Shown here piece by piece: positions 31,570 to 44,900 of a stretch of DNA of 64,000 nt. The translations under genes were made by a program, and so were the position numbers. The stretch is from Psococerastis gibbosa (Eukaryota > Arthropoda > Insecta > Psocodea > Psocidae), in contig OZ020489.1 in NCBI GenBank assembly GCA_963971405.1, forward strand, positions 42,486,510 to 42,550,509, in the 5' to 3' direction. Numbering within the stretch: the stretch's first letter is position 1; every line of letters starts with the position of its first letter. Under the pieces are notes generated by a model. The model worked only from the letters and a program-made list of their open reading frames with translations. It had not been told where the DNA came from and did no database searches.

Positions 31570-34390
31570 GTAACTTATCAATAACGGTGGAGTCGGCACA
31601 ACGACAGAGTTGCCACTTGCGCGAACTAAAAATTGAAATTTACATTTCTCCGTTATTATTATTATTATTATTATTTTTTAAGGTTAATTGCATGTAAACA
31701 ATTTGTTGACTGTATCCGATTGACCTCTTCAGCCACCTCTGTACGTTATTACCCGTGTTGAGTTACGACACGTCTCCGATCGTGTAGAGACTCGCACAAG
31801 TACTAGCACGCTACCACCTTACCATCGAAGTTAAGTATGGGGATGCGCTGCTCCAATCACAATGTGGTGTCGTGGCGTGGGCCCACCATGTTTGATTTTG
31901 TGTAGGAAAGTTGTCCATTCTTACTATTATTGTTTAAATGCTCAGTGTGCTGAAACAAATAAGTTTGATGTTATACTGTAAATCAAAACGATTCTTCCGC
32001 ATACCTTGTATGCAACTTAAAAGAAACAAAGTTAATTTGAACTTATTATTGAGAACTTTCCAACGAAATCCCTGTGAATGGCGGGTCGCTTCCTATTCGG
32101 AGCCCATGCTTTTCTTATAGACGGATAGCATCGTCGAAGCCTAAAATTGGGATTTTTCGCCTAGCCTGTATCTCAGTTAACAATGGCTAACCTGTTTTGA
32201 ACTTGTCGTTACATTGTAGTATTATATAGTATATATAACACTGACATTAAATTAACTTTGATTGAAGAGGTAACCTCCTCGTTATAACCGAAATTGCCAT
32301 GGCAACGTATCGTATATGATTCGACGCTCTGATTGGCAGGGCGAATTACTATAGACCCTGTTGATAAGAGTATGGGCGCCATATTGGGAATCGGCCCGCT
32401 AGTCATTGTTGTCTGTTTTTCACCAAAAAGTTGTCCATTCCTGATGTTTTCAATTCTAATTTGGTGCGCAGTGGCTTTATTTTAGGAGCGGAATAAATAA
32501 ATTTATTTATATTAGTGACGTGCAATAAGAAATCCTATATTTATCTTATCTACGAGTAAGTTTGTACAAACACTGATAGTTATATAGTTCCGTTATAGAT
32601 ACAGTAACTTAGTAATAGTACATTTTATATAATACAAAATGTCTGTTAATTTACATGACTTTTGTAATGACTTATACATTTTGTAGCTGTTCAACCTTAG
32701 ATAATAGCTACCTAGCCTACTTATAAATAAATAGAACAGAAAGAACGTAAAATATGTCGGCTATGCATAGTTGCGATTACAGACGTATTAAGTCCCGGAC
32801 GATTTCATCATATTGTAGGAATTGGGTAGTTGGAAAACCACAGAGTGAGTTTCAGAAGATTTTTGACGTTTCCAAGTGTTCTGGTCGTGTCGAGTGGAAC
32901 ACCGTGCACCGTCGGTTTCACGCCTTCATCTGAAGTTGACTCTGTTTTTCTAACTGCCCATTTGCTACAATGAGAAAGGTTTTATTGACTTGGGCCACCT
33001 GTTCTGCTCAGATAGTAAAATGATGTTGCGAAACTGCGTTTAAGAGGAACCGATTTGAATAGGAAATTAAATTCTTATTTGATTAGCTTTGGCTATAAAT
33101 TCTTAAAATTAAAAAAATAGGAGAATTATAGGCGCCCATTCCACATACGTACAACGTCAATGAAAATTATGAAATTGAAGGTGGTAGCAGAATTTTTAGT
33201 ATGTCTTTAATGTCTGCTACCACCTTCAATTTCATAATTTTCATTGACGTTGTACGTATGTGGAAGGTGCCCATTCCACATACGTACAACGTCAATGAAA
33301 ATTATGAAATTGATGGGCGTTTCAATTTTACTCTATGCCATTGTTAAAATTGATCAATGATCAATTGATAATAGAGTAAAATCACAAACAATGAAACAAT
33401 CTAAAATTAAAAAATGGCGTCATGTGATATGACAAGTACAACTATTTTAATTGATTTCTCTAAAAAGAAAGCATTTCTGTATAAAAATTATAATAAGGAT
33501 TAAATAATAAGGCGACGAAGAAAACAAATACAATTTCAAGAAACAAATTTCAAAAATTTGGCGCATACGCTTCAATTGAAAATTGTCAATTTTTGAAAAA
33601 CATATGGAATGGCCCCCATCAATGAGAAATTGAAATGTCCTTCAATTTCATAATTTTCATTGACGTTGTACTGGATGTATGTGGAATGGGCGCCGAATGG
33701 GCACCATAGCAAACATAAAACTAATTTGGCGCCAATATTTTATGACATGAAGTCTGTGGTGCATGCCGCACTCTGATTGGTTAACAGAAAAACATCCGAC
33801 AAAGTTTGGTAATGGAGGTCGTGTCCTTTTGCGATTTGCTGAATTTCATATTAAATCGTTATTAATCAGCTATACGCTAATTCAGCTACATAAAGACATT
33901 GTCAGGTTAGTCAAAATAAATTGTATAAAAATTTCCAAGATATTTGCCGAAGCAGACAGCGTTAAATGACGTGAATGTTAGTCGCAGCATTTTGGAATTT
34001 CACAACATTGCTCACTTACTGCTGAATTTCTTTATCTTGCTGATTGCTGGCCACTAGGCCTAGAGCAATCACTGTTGGTAAAAGGATAGCTTGTAATGAC
34101 GGTGCCCTGTTTATTTGTACGGCGATAAGTTGAAAGTGAAGTGCGAGGTGTGGTGCGAATGTGCTATATCTTAAGTGGATGCTGAGTCAATGACAGCCCT
34201 GAAGCAGTCATTCCTTATCAAGTTATCAGTAAACTCTTCAATGATGATTGCATGCTATTAGTTGGCATCTTGTCGATAGTATTAACTGCAAGGCGCCATG
34301 CATTATGCAACTGTCCAAATTTTTAATAACACACTGGCAACATCCCAATTTTATAAGCGTTTCCAGCTAGGTTGAAGATTGTGGCGGTGT
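31570..34390. other. Intergenic stretch between zinc-finger gene and PCYT1
   Basis: No gene is recognised. It holds a dispersed repeat with TACTAGCACGCTACCACCTT at about 31800 (also 61290, and a related block near 25925), an ACTGACATTAAATTAACTTT block at 32240 (also 53640), and the foldback elements at 33131-33694. Confidence 0.5.
33131..33694. mobile_element. Two adjacent foldback elements with GGCGCCCATTCCACATACG ends
   Basis: The first, 33131 to about 33264, is nearly a pure palindrome (CATACGTACAACGTCAATGA and its mirror). The second, 33265-33694, has the same arms around a core (TAAAATTGATCAATGATCAA, AATGGCGTCATG) matching the core of the element at 982-1365. Confidence 0.82.
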
Positions 34391-34530
34391 AAATAAACCC
34401 TGTGGCCCGACAAGCTAATGGGGGTCTAGGTCTGAGAACTTGTCGAGGATTTTCTCTCTGAATCACTGCTCTATTTGAGATGTTGTCAGCAACATGCCAG
34501 AAAGCCACGGTTTTCCGCCTGCCAATGAAG
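34390..34530 (+). CDS. PCYT1: Candidate first exon of PCYT1, repeat-associated
   Basis: The ATG at 34494 opens MPESHGFPPANE and ends at a GTAAGG donor after 34530, phase 1. Joining to the acceptor at 35927 stays in frame and gives [17 protein letters not shown]. However, the segment resembles the dispersed repeat at 7366-7490 and 3430-3530 (reverse), including a GTTTTCCGC block at the ATG side. It may be a repeat-derived exon or a chance match. The phase agreement alone has a one-in-three chance. Confidence 0.35.
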
Positions 34531-35469
34531 GTAAGGCACCCATTAGCGTTGGGCAGACCCAGACCAGGCGGATTTTTTTTTTCCTTTTATGTCATGTCTC
34601 AAACCTCAACTTTCCGTTTCACAGTCTAGTTCTCTACCAGCAGGACATCTGGCCCAAAGTACAACTGTCCGAGACAATAATTAGGGGTAGAATCACAAAG
34701 GTTTTTGTCCTCGGCGCCTGCAAGTTACTGACACCGCTGAGAAGGTAGAATATGCTAATTACTGGCATTTTATTCATAATTTTTAATCTTATTTGAGTCA
34801 TGAACTACAATATGGGGCTGCGCTTCTGCTTTTGGTTAAAGAAACCGCAGGCAGGAGCATACAGTTAATCTTAGCATTTGGAATGTCATGCCTAGTAAAT
34901 TTAGCAGAGTAGCCATGGCGACAAGCCCGGTTTTGGGTCGCATCAATTGTTCGCCGTCTATCCCACCTTGGTGGGTCATGGACAAAGATTGATTGATTGA
35001 TTGGTTCCAACTGCCGTACATCGTCAGAAATGACTTAAGAGTTTATTCACACCCCAATAGAATACTCGCTGACGTCAGAATCGAGTCATGTCGCTTATTG
35101 CACGCCACAATAATATATGGTAATTGGTAGCGTACCATACTCTTTTTTCCATGTCAAAACCAGTCGGGGTTGGTAGCCCTTACTGTAGCCTATGGCTTAT
35201 TATAACCCAGTTGGCCTCCTTTTGTAAACTGAGGTTTCACAATGTGGCCCTCTTGTTACAACGTTATTTACCTAAGGTTGCTGTGTCAGCCCCTGGACTA
35301 AGTCTTGTTTTTTTGCTTCACTTTGGTCCTCTAAGACTTGTCAACTCCTATGGGGCGGGGGGGGGGGGGGGGGGTTAAGAGGTCCAGGTCTGTCGTTGAC
35401 ACTTCGCCCCAAGGTTCCTAAATAATCACAAAAATTAGTACGGTACTTCTTAAATATACGCAAGTAAAT

Positions 35470-35632
35470 AAAATTATTAAACAAGGACTTTTTGTTCAAT
35501 TACTAAGCTAACCTAGCGGAGTTAGGGTTATAGGGTTATAAAGCCCTCTCTTACACTCAACTAGGAAGGCCCGGGACCGCCTGCTTTACATGCCCTTCAA
35601 AACATGGCCAGAAATTGTAGCCAGTGTTGAGT
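35470..35632 (-). repeat. SINE 3' part
   Basis: The reverse complement carries GGGCATGTAAAGCAGGCGGT, CCTAGTTGAGTGTAAGAG and CTAACTCCGCTAGGTTAGC. It is 300 bp upstream of the PCYT1 coding exon. Confidence 0.8.
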
Positions 35633-35927
35633 ATGACCACATAAAGCCCCCCACGCTTTTGTAGAAACTTACTATTTTGCGCCTCTTTATTTATATACTT
35701 CCCCCGGGGAGACCCCCCCCCCCCTACTTACTTAAAATCGGACCCCTATCTGTTTAGTCGCCATTGCGTTGTTCCATCTTCTCCACGAGGAGGTACAAAT
35801 TATGGATTTTTGTGTCTTTGCCTCTGAGACCATAAGACACTACTCAGAAGCTCAGCTACGGCTACCAAACACTTTATCGCTCTAACTTCGAATACACCCT
35901 AAACGATTACTTTGGTTGTGTTGGCAG

Positions 35928-36058
35928 CTGTGATGAGCGGTGCTAGTCGAAAGCGTGGGAGGCCCTCGGCCGGGGAGCTGGTGCCCCACGACGTCCCCCC
36001 GCGGGCTCACTCCTTGTCCCCTTCACTGGACGACAGCTCCAACAGTGTAACTGCTCAG
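35928..36058 (+). CDS. PCYT1: PCYT1 N-terminal exon
   Basis: The acceptor TTGGCAG is followed by CTGTG and ATG at 35933. Encodes [20 protein letters not shown] and 22 further residues to VTAQ. The donor is GTAAGT, phase 0. The sequence is GC-rich compared with its surroundings. The basic SRKRGRP patch fits the N-terminal nuclear signal of CCT. Confidence 0.75.
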
Positions 36059-39000
36059 GTAAGTTCAATTGAATCAGTTCATGAAGCTTGATATATGCAA
36101 AGGACGCATTCGAGTAAAGGATGTTTAAGAGTTTGCATAGGTTGTGATAAAGATCTACCCATGACGTAAGAGAATGATTCCGTCCCATCAGGCTTGTAGA
36201 TTGACATATAGGATCTTCTTTCTTGACCACTACTCGTGTACTCTGTACCAAGAGTGATCTTGTATACTGAGTCCTTCTATCCGAAATACATTTTAAAACC
36301 CCACAAAATCGAGTTAGCCAAAATAGAAATAGTGGTCCCCTGATATAATTTTTTTGAAGCTGCATATCGAATTTCACAAAAACCCATCGAGTAGGGCCAC
36401 AAATCAACACACAGACATGTCGAAAAAAGAAAAAAAAAAACATTTTGTGTTCTTAGGACCTCAAAGCGTCTAATTCTGTCAAATTCTCGAAATCGAAAAT
36501 TTTATCCATCACAAAGCTTTCCTGATACTGTATAGCGTATAAATAGGAAAGCAAAAACACTTTTATTGTGGTATTTTTATTCTTCTGAGGTTACAATCTC
36601 AGTGATTTGTTGCCATTTAGGCTAGAGTCTTTTACTGTCTAACCCACGTCAAAAAAAAACAATAGGCACAAATAAAATTTCCCAAACACTACATAGTCAG
36701 CGAAACAACAAAAACAACAGTTAGCTTAACTTAAATAATCTTATTCTAAACGTATTTATAAAAAGACATATAGGCATAGCTTTTTAATAAATTAATAATT
36801 GTAAATAATATAATATATATTATAATTAATACATAAATAAATTATTAATTGTAAATAATATAATGTACATATATTAAAAATAATACATAAATAAATTATT
36901 TTTTTATATTTAATGGTAATTTGTTGTAATTGGCTGAACCTCTTTGTATACGTACCAATAATGTCCGAAAATATCTATGAATTCATTGACAGGCCGACAG
37001 GCCCGTTCAATGGGCCGATAAAGTAGGCCTACGTCCAAAAAGAAGTCCTTGAAAAATAATGAAACCTTGAAACTCCCGAAGGCTTATTTAAGCCCATGTT
37101 CGTAACAATGCGCTGTTATCAGTGATGCTGGGTGGCCGATATCAAGACCATGAATGATTCTGATAAGAAATCCATTCGATTGGCGAAGTATAGCTTGCTT
37201 AGATTATCCGCGCAGGCGTAGTGGCTGCAGCTGCGTTTACGCTAATTACAGCCTACAGGCTTAGTGCGCTGTTGGTCAATGAGTAGACATGTGCGGACTG
37301 TATGGCGTGTAATAGACTGGACATATACTGAGTGGATAATAGTCGGATTGAGTTACAAGAGAGTGGCGTGAGCTGTGGACGTCACTCGTCTGCAGATTAG
37401 GCTGTGAGATGCTGCCGAACTTGGGTCGGGCTTCGATGAGTTCGCGAGGCACATTGGAGAGGGAGGTAAGTTGGGTAGGGGTGTGCTTGTCAGACTGCAG
37501 GGGGTCGTTGGATAGGGGAGTGTTTGTTCCTCGTCAGCAGATAGTGCTGTGAGATGCTGTCGAACATTGGGGGGGGGGGGGTGCTAGGAGAGGGAAGTAA
37601 GTTGGGTAGGCGTGTGCTCCTCAAACTGCCAGAGGGTCATTATATAGGGGTGTGTTCGTCGAACTAGCCTAATAGACCGTCATTCGTCGGCAGCTTGGGC
37701 TGTGGAATGCTACCGATGAGTTCGCGAGGCGCATTGCCAAGTAAGGCAAGTTGGGTGTGTTAACCCTATCGGCCTGATAGATCGTGAGCTGCGAACGTCA
37801 CTCGTCAGCAGATTGGGCTGTGAAATGTTGCCAAACTTGCGTGCGTATCCGTTAAGTTCGCAAAGTCGCTAGATAGGGGTGTGTTCGACAAATAAGGGTT
37901 TGTTTGTGATTCGGCGTCATAGTTCAGGGTGAGCTATGATTTCTTGTGTCAGCTCTTCTAAGAATTTATGGCCCCTCATTTTCCCGCAACAGGTCCCCCA
38001 AGGCCAAATCTAAACCGCATGCCTCTGTCGATCTTACTTCGGGATCCTATTATTTTAGAAAGAGAGGTAAGTCTGATATGGGGTCATTAGGGGTATGTGC
38101 AAGCCAGCCGCCATACCAAGTTGAATCCAGCGGACCAGAGCAGGTTCAAAGCTGCAGATAGCTTGGTCTTGTGCACAGTGCCGGTAGGGAAACATGGTAG
38201 GACTTGTCCTGGTCACCTTCGAACTAATCGTGTGACTTCACTGTGTTTCCCAAGTGGTTCGGAATCCACTGTAATCAGGAGATCCACTGTCCAACGGGCT
38301 GGCGTAGGACAGTCAAGTCGGGGTCGCTCTATGGGCCCAAATATGAGGCCTAAGTCGTTATGAATCCGACAAACACTACTAATACTACTAGGGGTATGTG
38401 CACTAGATAAGAGCTTGTTTGTCTTCGGCGCTACAGCTCAGGTTGGAGAATCTAGGCATGGTGTTTAGCTTCTCTCCATCCATCTATTCTGCGTACGCCA
38501 AAAGCCCAATTGGAATCAGTTCTGAAGGAAGAAAGTAGTAGTAATACGTAGAGCAAATCAAAGTACCCCAATACGTTTTTTTTTGTACTGTCGATTTTCA
38601 CAGGAAATATCGATCGTGAATGGTAGCGAATTTGAATTAGTGTGACTGTTATCGTGAATAGAAGGTATGACTGATATTCGGTATTGAATGTAGTTTATTA
38701 CAATATGTACAAGTATTTCAATAAAGCTATCGCTGATATGTACAGTTAGGTCATTAGCTTTAGGCCCTAATCTCGCTGTATCTATATTTAGTTTTTTTTC
38801 TTTTCAATAAAGACTTTATTATTATTATCGTAAAGCCGTCAAAAATATTCGTTAAATAAACTGATATATGAGGAGCAAACTTTCAAAACGTCACAAATCC
38901 ATGAAAATTAAAAATTGATTTTACCATCGATTTTCAATCTTGAAGATGAGTTGAATCAGGATTGCTAATCAAAACAAAAACAAAAAAAATGTTAACCCAG

Positions 39001-41880
39001 TCTTCTGCAGGGTTGAAATCTTATATTCCCGTTATAGTAAAGCCGAAATAATTATGTTTTTCGTGTTTCCTGAACATTTTTCGAAAATCGATTAGTGCCG
39101 TTTTGAAAGTTTGCTCCTCATATATAGTCCACACAAAATGAGAAAAGTATGGACATGGAATGTTTTGATCCTGTGCAACCCTGTAAAATTATTCTTTGCA
39201 CAATTTTTGTTATGCCTTGCATCCAATGCAACAAGGTAACACAAAATGTTGCAAAGAATATTTGTATAGAGTTGCACAAGATCAAAACATTCCATGTCCA
39301 TACTTTTCTCATTTTGCGTGGACTATACCTATGTACTTCGATGAATGACCTATACTAAAACCAGTTGGTCACAGTTCTTAAACGCCCCCCTCGGGACTGC
39401 CATACTAATAGTTTTTTGTACAAGTCAAAATCAATAATCTGTGTTAGAAAGAGGTACTATAAAGCAGATTGGACAGCGGCTGCTGAGGATCGGCAAAGAT
39501 GGAGGGAAATCGTCAGAGCGGCCAAAAGTCCCCTTGGGCTGATCGCGCCTAATTAAGAAGAGAGAGAGAGACTATAAATTTTAGTATGATTTATAAATGA
39601 TGTATCAAAATGCTCAGAAAATGTCATCAGTCTGTCCCGAAATGTTTGACAACTCTACGATTAATAATATTTCATTTCATATTTTATTTTTACACTTGTA
39701 AGGCTTTTCTCCCTCCGATTGTCTCTAAAGTTGATACTCAAAAAAAGTACCCCAAAATACGGGATAATGGGGCTGCAGGGTATGTTATGCTTGGTGTGGG
39801 TGTGGCATTAAATTTTAGTCGCTATCAACCCCCGGCACGAAGACCTTCATTACTTATTGCTGCATTTTAACAATGCAAACAGACTTCGATTTTTTGTTTG
39901 TTCGATTAGTGCCGTTTTATATTGTAGCATGCGGTTTGCCGCGCGGTTGTTTCAAAATAGAAATATAAGCTTGCTGTTTGTTTATTGCTTTTGTGAAGTA
40001 CAACTGATTAGTAAATTTATAAGGAAAGCTTTGTGGTGGTCGAATTTGTCGATTCCGAGAATTCAACGGATTTACACGTTTTGAGGTCCCAGGAACCTAA
40101 AAAAGTGTTTTTTTACGAAATGTCTGTCCGTCGCTCTGTCTGTATGTATGTCTGTCGGTCTGTCAACTGGGGTGCATGCACGAAAAAGTGTTACATCAAT
40201 GCATTACGCTTATTGTCCGTTCCGCCGCATATTAGTAAATGTGGTTTTCATTGCTTATTACAACAATTTTTTTTTTTAAATTTTTTATAATTACCCAATG
40301 GCTGACAAACCTGACGAGCCTATGGATCAGTTAAATTGTAGATTTCATTTCACCCCTTCTTACAAAATAATGATAATTCAATAAAAATGATTCAATTTTA
40401 TTATTCATAAAAGTATGCAGTCATTTCATCAATGTTTTGTTATGACCTTGACACGTTAAACTATCGTCCGTAAACCGACAACCATTTTTTTTTTAAATAA
40501 ATTTCTGTGGGGTTGACCAAGGGCGGATCCAGCGGAAAAATTGGGGGGGGGGGGGGTCACAAGTTGTATGTAAGTTTAAAAGGTAATTTGTTTGTTGAAA
40601 AGTTGAGTTTTATTCACTTTAAAAAATCTTTTTTTGCTACCTTATGAATTTACTTATTTAGGGGGAGGGGGTCATGACCCCCGAGACACCCCCCCCCCCC
40701 TCGCGGATCTCTTATTGAGGCTGACCTTGAATTCGCCGATCCCACTGTTATGAACAGTCTGTAGGATATAATATGATTACAGCTGTGTTTTGTTGGCAAG
40801 TTGTGATTGTTTTTATCTGGTGACAACTGACAAGTCACATCGAATGATGTATTGAAGCCTATTATTCAAACGACAGGAGGCTTGACTCATTTACACTCAA
40901 CATCGCCGAGGATAATATATTAGAATAGATTGAGTGAACCCATATGTTCACTATGGCAAATAGTGTCCAAAAGATAGGTAGCACTAGACAAATCGACGTG
41001 GATGGAACCGTGATTGCGTTGACAAAAAAACAAAACAATGAGGTTCTGTAGGGACAGTGTTGGTCACTAGGTTCGCTGACGGCAAACCGATATCCAATAA
41101 CCATATTATTCAAAATGGCCGCCGTTTGCATGTGAAAACTAAGCTCTTAGCATCTAATTAATTCTTTAAATATTTTTTATAATATTTTTACTATGCCTGG
41201 ACCTTATTTCGCTGCATATAATTTAATATATATATTCTTCATGATTTATAGAAAAATATCACTTTAAAATCATACACAAATAAAATAATTTTAAAATATT
41301 ATTGAGGCTTATGAAAAAATCAACGCTTTGATATCTTTGCAACTGGTGCTGCTATCTACAAAATGACGTCACAAATGAACCTCATTACAAAGACAAGACG
41401 CATTTTTTTCATACCTTTTGAAAATATTGCGATAAATTAGGGGTGCTTGTCAAGTCCATCTAGTATTCTCAATTAAATAAAACAAATTGATTGAAAGCAC
41501 TTAAAATAATAAATTTAAAATAAGAAAGTTTTTTTTCGCAGAGAATAACAATAATTGTTTTATAAAGAAAATTCTATTATTTTTATATATTAACATACTT
41601 AACATACGGTATTTTCAAGGCCGTGCCCAGGTTTTGATTTCGGGGGGAGGGGGTTCCAACAATTTTTAACGTAGTTTATTAATGAATGTCACTTAATTTC
41701 TTCCAACCCCAATAACATCACGTCCTTACTTGGCAACTATAGTTAATGAAAATTGGGATATATACTGTAACGTGCGGATGTTCTCTTAGTGTCGATTGTG
41801 AACCAATATTTTCATTTTTATTCTTTTAGCCTACATTAATTCAGTTATTGCACAATTATTCTCTATTAACGTTTAATTTG

Positions 41881-41911
<31 letters not shown>

Positions 41912-44900
41912 TTACTTGTACTAATTTTCACTTGTGCTAATTTTTCACTTGTACTTTTAAAGGGGGGCCCAGCACGGGACTTTTCCTTTGGGCCCCTTCT
42001 CCATTTCTTTTTTAATATTGTAAATGTTGTTTTGATTTGATTTAATAATAAATTTGATTTGATTTGAAATCCAGTTTTACAAACTGCCAACGGCCTTACC
42101 ATGTTGATTCCATTAGAGCAGAGCATGTTTCAAACTGCGGCAACTTGGTAGTGTGCACAGCGTTGGCAGGGGAACCTGGTGGGACATGATAACGCGCTTA
42201 GGCAGTATAAGTCGAGTCCTGGTCACCTCCGATTCACTCGTGTGACTTTACCATGTTCCCCAAGTGGTTCGGAATCTACTATAATCAGGAGGTCCACCCT
42301 GTTAGTCAACTCCCCTTTCTCAGAGGTGAAAGAGTCTGCCCTTAGGGTGCCTCAAGTTAACAAACAGACTCACTCCACTCGCTAGGCTGACAGGGTTGCT
42401 TAAAGCAGAAATGCTGAAATCAGGCGTTAGAAACAACAACAACAACAGTTTTCAAAGTGGGGGGAGTCCGTGGACCACCCCCCTATGCACGGCCATGGGT
42501 ATGTTGGCAATTTCGGAGTTTCGGACTGTTCTTATTTATGTTTGAATCTGCACTGCAATCATCGATATTGGATAATATTACTATAGCATATTACGGATTA
42601 TAGGGTTCTAAACCTCCCCCACCGGGTTTTTAAAACTAAGGGGACGGATCACATAGGGTCCTAAGACCCCCCACCCCCCAGGTATTTTGGCAATTTACGC
42701 CAATGCTCATACCTGTTCTTTATACTTATTCCTCTCTACGATCGATATTCCATGTGAAATTTGATGTTGTTTATATAAGGTTTAACTCCTTCGGTATTAT
42801 CTGGAAATATAATATAGTAATGAAATTAAATAATTGCATTGCAGAGGCGGCTATTTCACTTGTCAATTTTTCTTCAATTTTGATAATGTCACTGTCGGAA
42901 ATATCATTTATATTTTTCCACCTCATTCCAATTTTTTTCCAATTTTGTAAGTTTGCCCGCCGTCTTTCTTTTAATTTTATAATCTACAAGGAATTTTATG
43001 ATTTAAAATATTTAAATTATGAAATAATTCGTTTGTTCACAAGAAATTAATTACAATTATTTATCATCTCCAGACGACGCCATTGTTTAATTTTAGTTTG
43101 TTATTGTTTGCAAAGCGTGATTTTATTCTATAATCATTGATCAATTTTAACATGCGGAAGTTAAAATGGACAATGACATAGAGTAAAACAATAATCCCAT
43201 CAATTATTGACGGAATATTGACAAGTGGGATAGCCGGCTCATGGAGCTAATATAACTATGGAGTCACCATTACATGTCGTATTTTGCCTGTGCTGTAAGA
43301 GTGTAATAGAGTTATTCAATATTCATCTAGGGAGTAAGGCTGAAGCCATGACCACGCCTACTTCTAGGTGCATTTTGGCGGGAAATTCAAATTTAATAGT
43401 TTTATTAAATGTTTTCTTTATTGGTTTCTTTTTTGTTTAATGTATTATTATATTTATTATTTACATTTATTATATACAGGTATATTGTTAAAAATATATA
43501 TTAAAGGTACTGCAAGTTCTGCATAAAAATATTTATTATTGTCTAAAAGTAGGGAAAACTTTGCTAAAAATATTGTTTAAAATATAAATTAAAAGTACTG
43601 CAAGTGCTGCATAAAAATATTGTTGGTTACGTTGGCATGATTTCCTGTTCTAAATAAGCTTTAAATAATCTAATAAAAATAAAATGTTAGGCCTACCACG
43701 GTATCAAATGACAAAATTTTAAATCTGCTCCTAATTTACGGAAATAGCCGAAGCCGAGAGGCGTCAATCCGAATGTTTACGATGGGTCTATACTGAATAC
43801 TCTATCAGGGCTGCCGTTTTGCGGGATTTTTCCCGAAAATCGGGATTTTTCATCATCTCCGGGATTTTATCGGGATATGATCGTCATCGAGAAATTTCCG
43901 GGAAATTCCTATGCTGACCGTTCATGCGAATGTCTAACTTATAGATCGGGTTAGCCTTATTAAAAATTAAGTCTTGTCATTTTCAGAATTTGAAATTTAG
44001 CGCGAAAGATCGCTGCCTGGCAGATGGCAGACGGCAGAGTGGCACTGGTGCCACGTGCGCCGGTGCAACCTAGCCATAGAAATATATCAACTGGAACGGC
44101 AAGAGCTATAATATCCCTTACGCGGCTCCCATTAGCCATAAGTCAACTATCAGAGATGAGAACCAATGTAAACAAATAGTCTCAGTCTTAAACATTGTTT
44201 AGCAGAACGGATATCTGGACCCAGTGTGAAATCTGTACTTAGCTTATGTACTAAACCGCACTATTTCGGGCATAATTTTAAAAATTCCCCCCCTTCCATG
44301 TTTGTAGCAATATGAATATGCATTCATTTGTAAGCTTTCCTGCTGCTAAACCCCACTGTTTTGCACTTACATTTTCAAATTTTTCCCCCGGGGGAGACCC
44401 CCGGCCCCCTTCTTTCGGTTAAATGCAATATTATTTTATGACTAGGCATCCCTTTCTCAGCTTTGTAAAATCTATACTTTACTGCTGTTAAAATTCATAA
44501 AACCCCACTATTTTGAACTTATATTTTCAAATTTTCCCCCCGGGGAGACCACCGCCCCCCCCCCCCTTTGAGTTAAATGCAATATCATTTCTATATTAAA
44601 GGTTTCCCAAAGTTAAAAAATAAATTTCTCTCACTCCAATTAATTTATTAACTAAATAAAACTTGAAAATAATAGGATAAGCAGCTGCTTTTGCCAGTGT
44701 GTGACGTCATTTCATGTTGATCCCTCGGAAATTCTAACATCCATGTCTAGAGTATTATGGTCTACGGGTTACATACTCATTTTGAAAATTGGCGGGAAAT
44801 ATCGGGAAATTTCAATCTGGCCACTGGGGAATTTCATTGGTCGGGTCCGGCAGCCCTGTACTCTATAGTAGTTAGTAGTTTTACTTTGTCAGTTTGTCTA

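Larger units (their letters stand above)
41617..42496. mobile_element. G-tract foldback element, with nested LINE and SINE
   Basis: CAAGGCCGTGCCCAGG at the left and GCACGGCC at the right, with G-rich and C-rich inner borders. Inside lie a LINE 3' end (about 41866-42070) and a full family-B SINE-like copy. Confidence 0.55.

Noticed and set aside
31790..31880. Possible 5S rRNA relic (ATCGAAGTTAAGTATGGGGATG)
   Set aside because: Only a short stretch resembles 5S internal sequence; part of the region is a dispersed repeat also found near 61290.
35943..36443. 166-codon open frame on the minus strand
   Set aside because: It is antisense to a PCYT1 exon and to an 840-bp element fragment; low-complexity ends and no homology by eye.
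37946..38161. Possible PCYT1 exon near 38000 ([19 protein letters not shown])
   Set aside because: A GTAAGT-type donor exists at 38067, but no in-phase acceptor and no similarity to CCT; its end runs into a family-B repeat.
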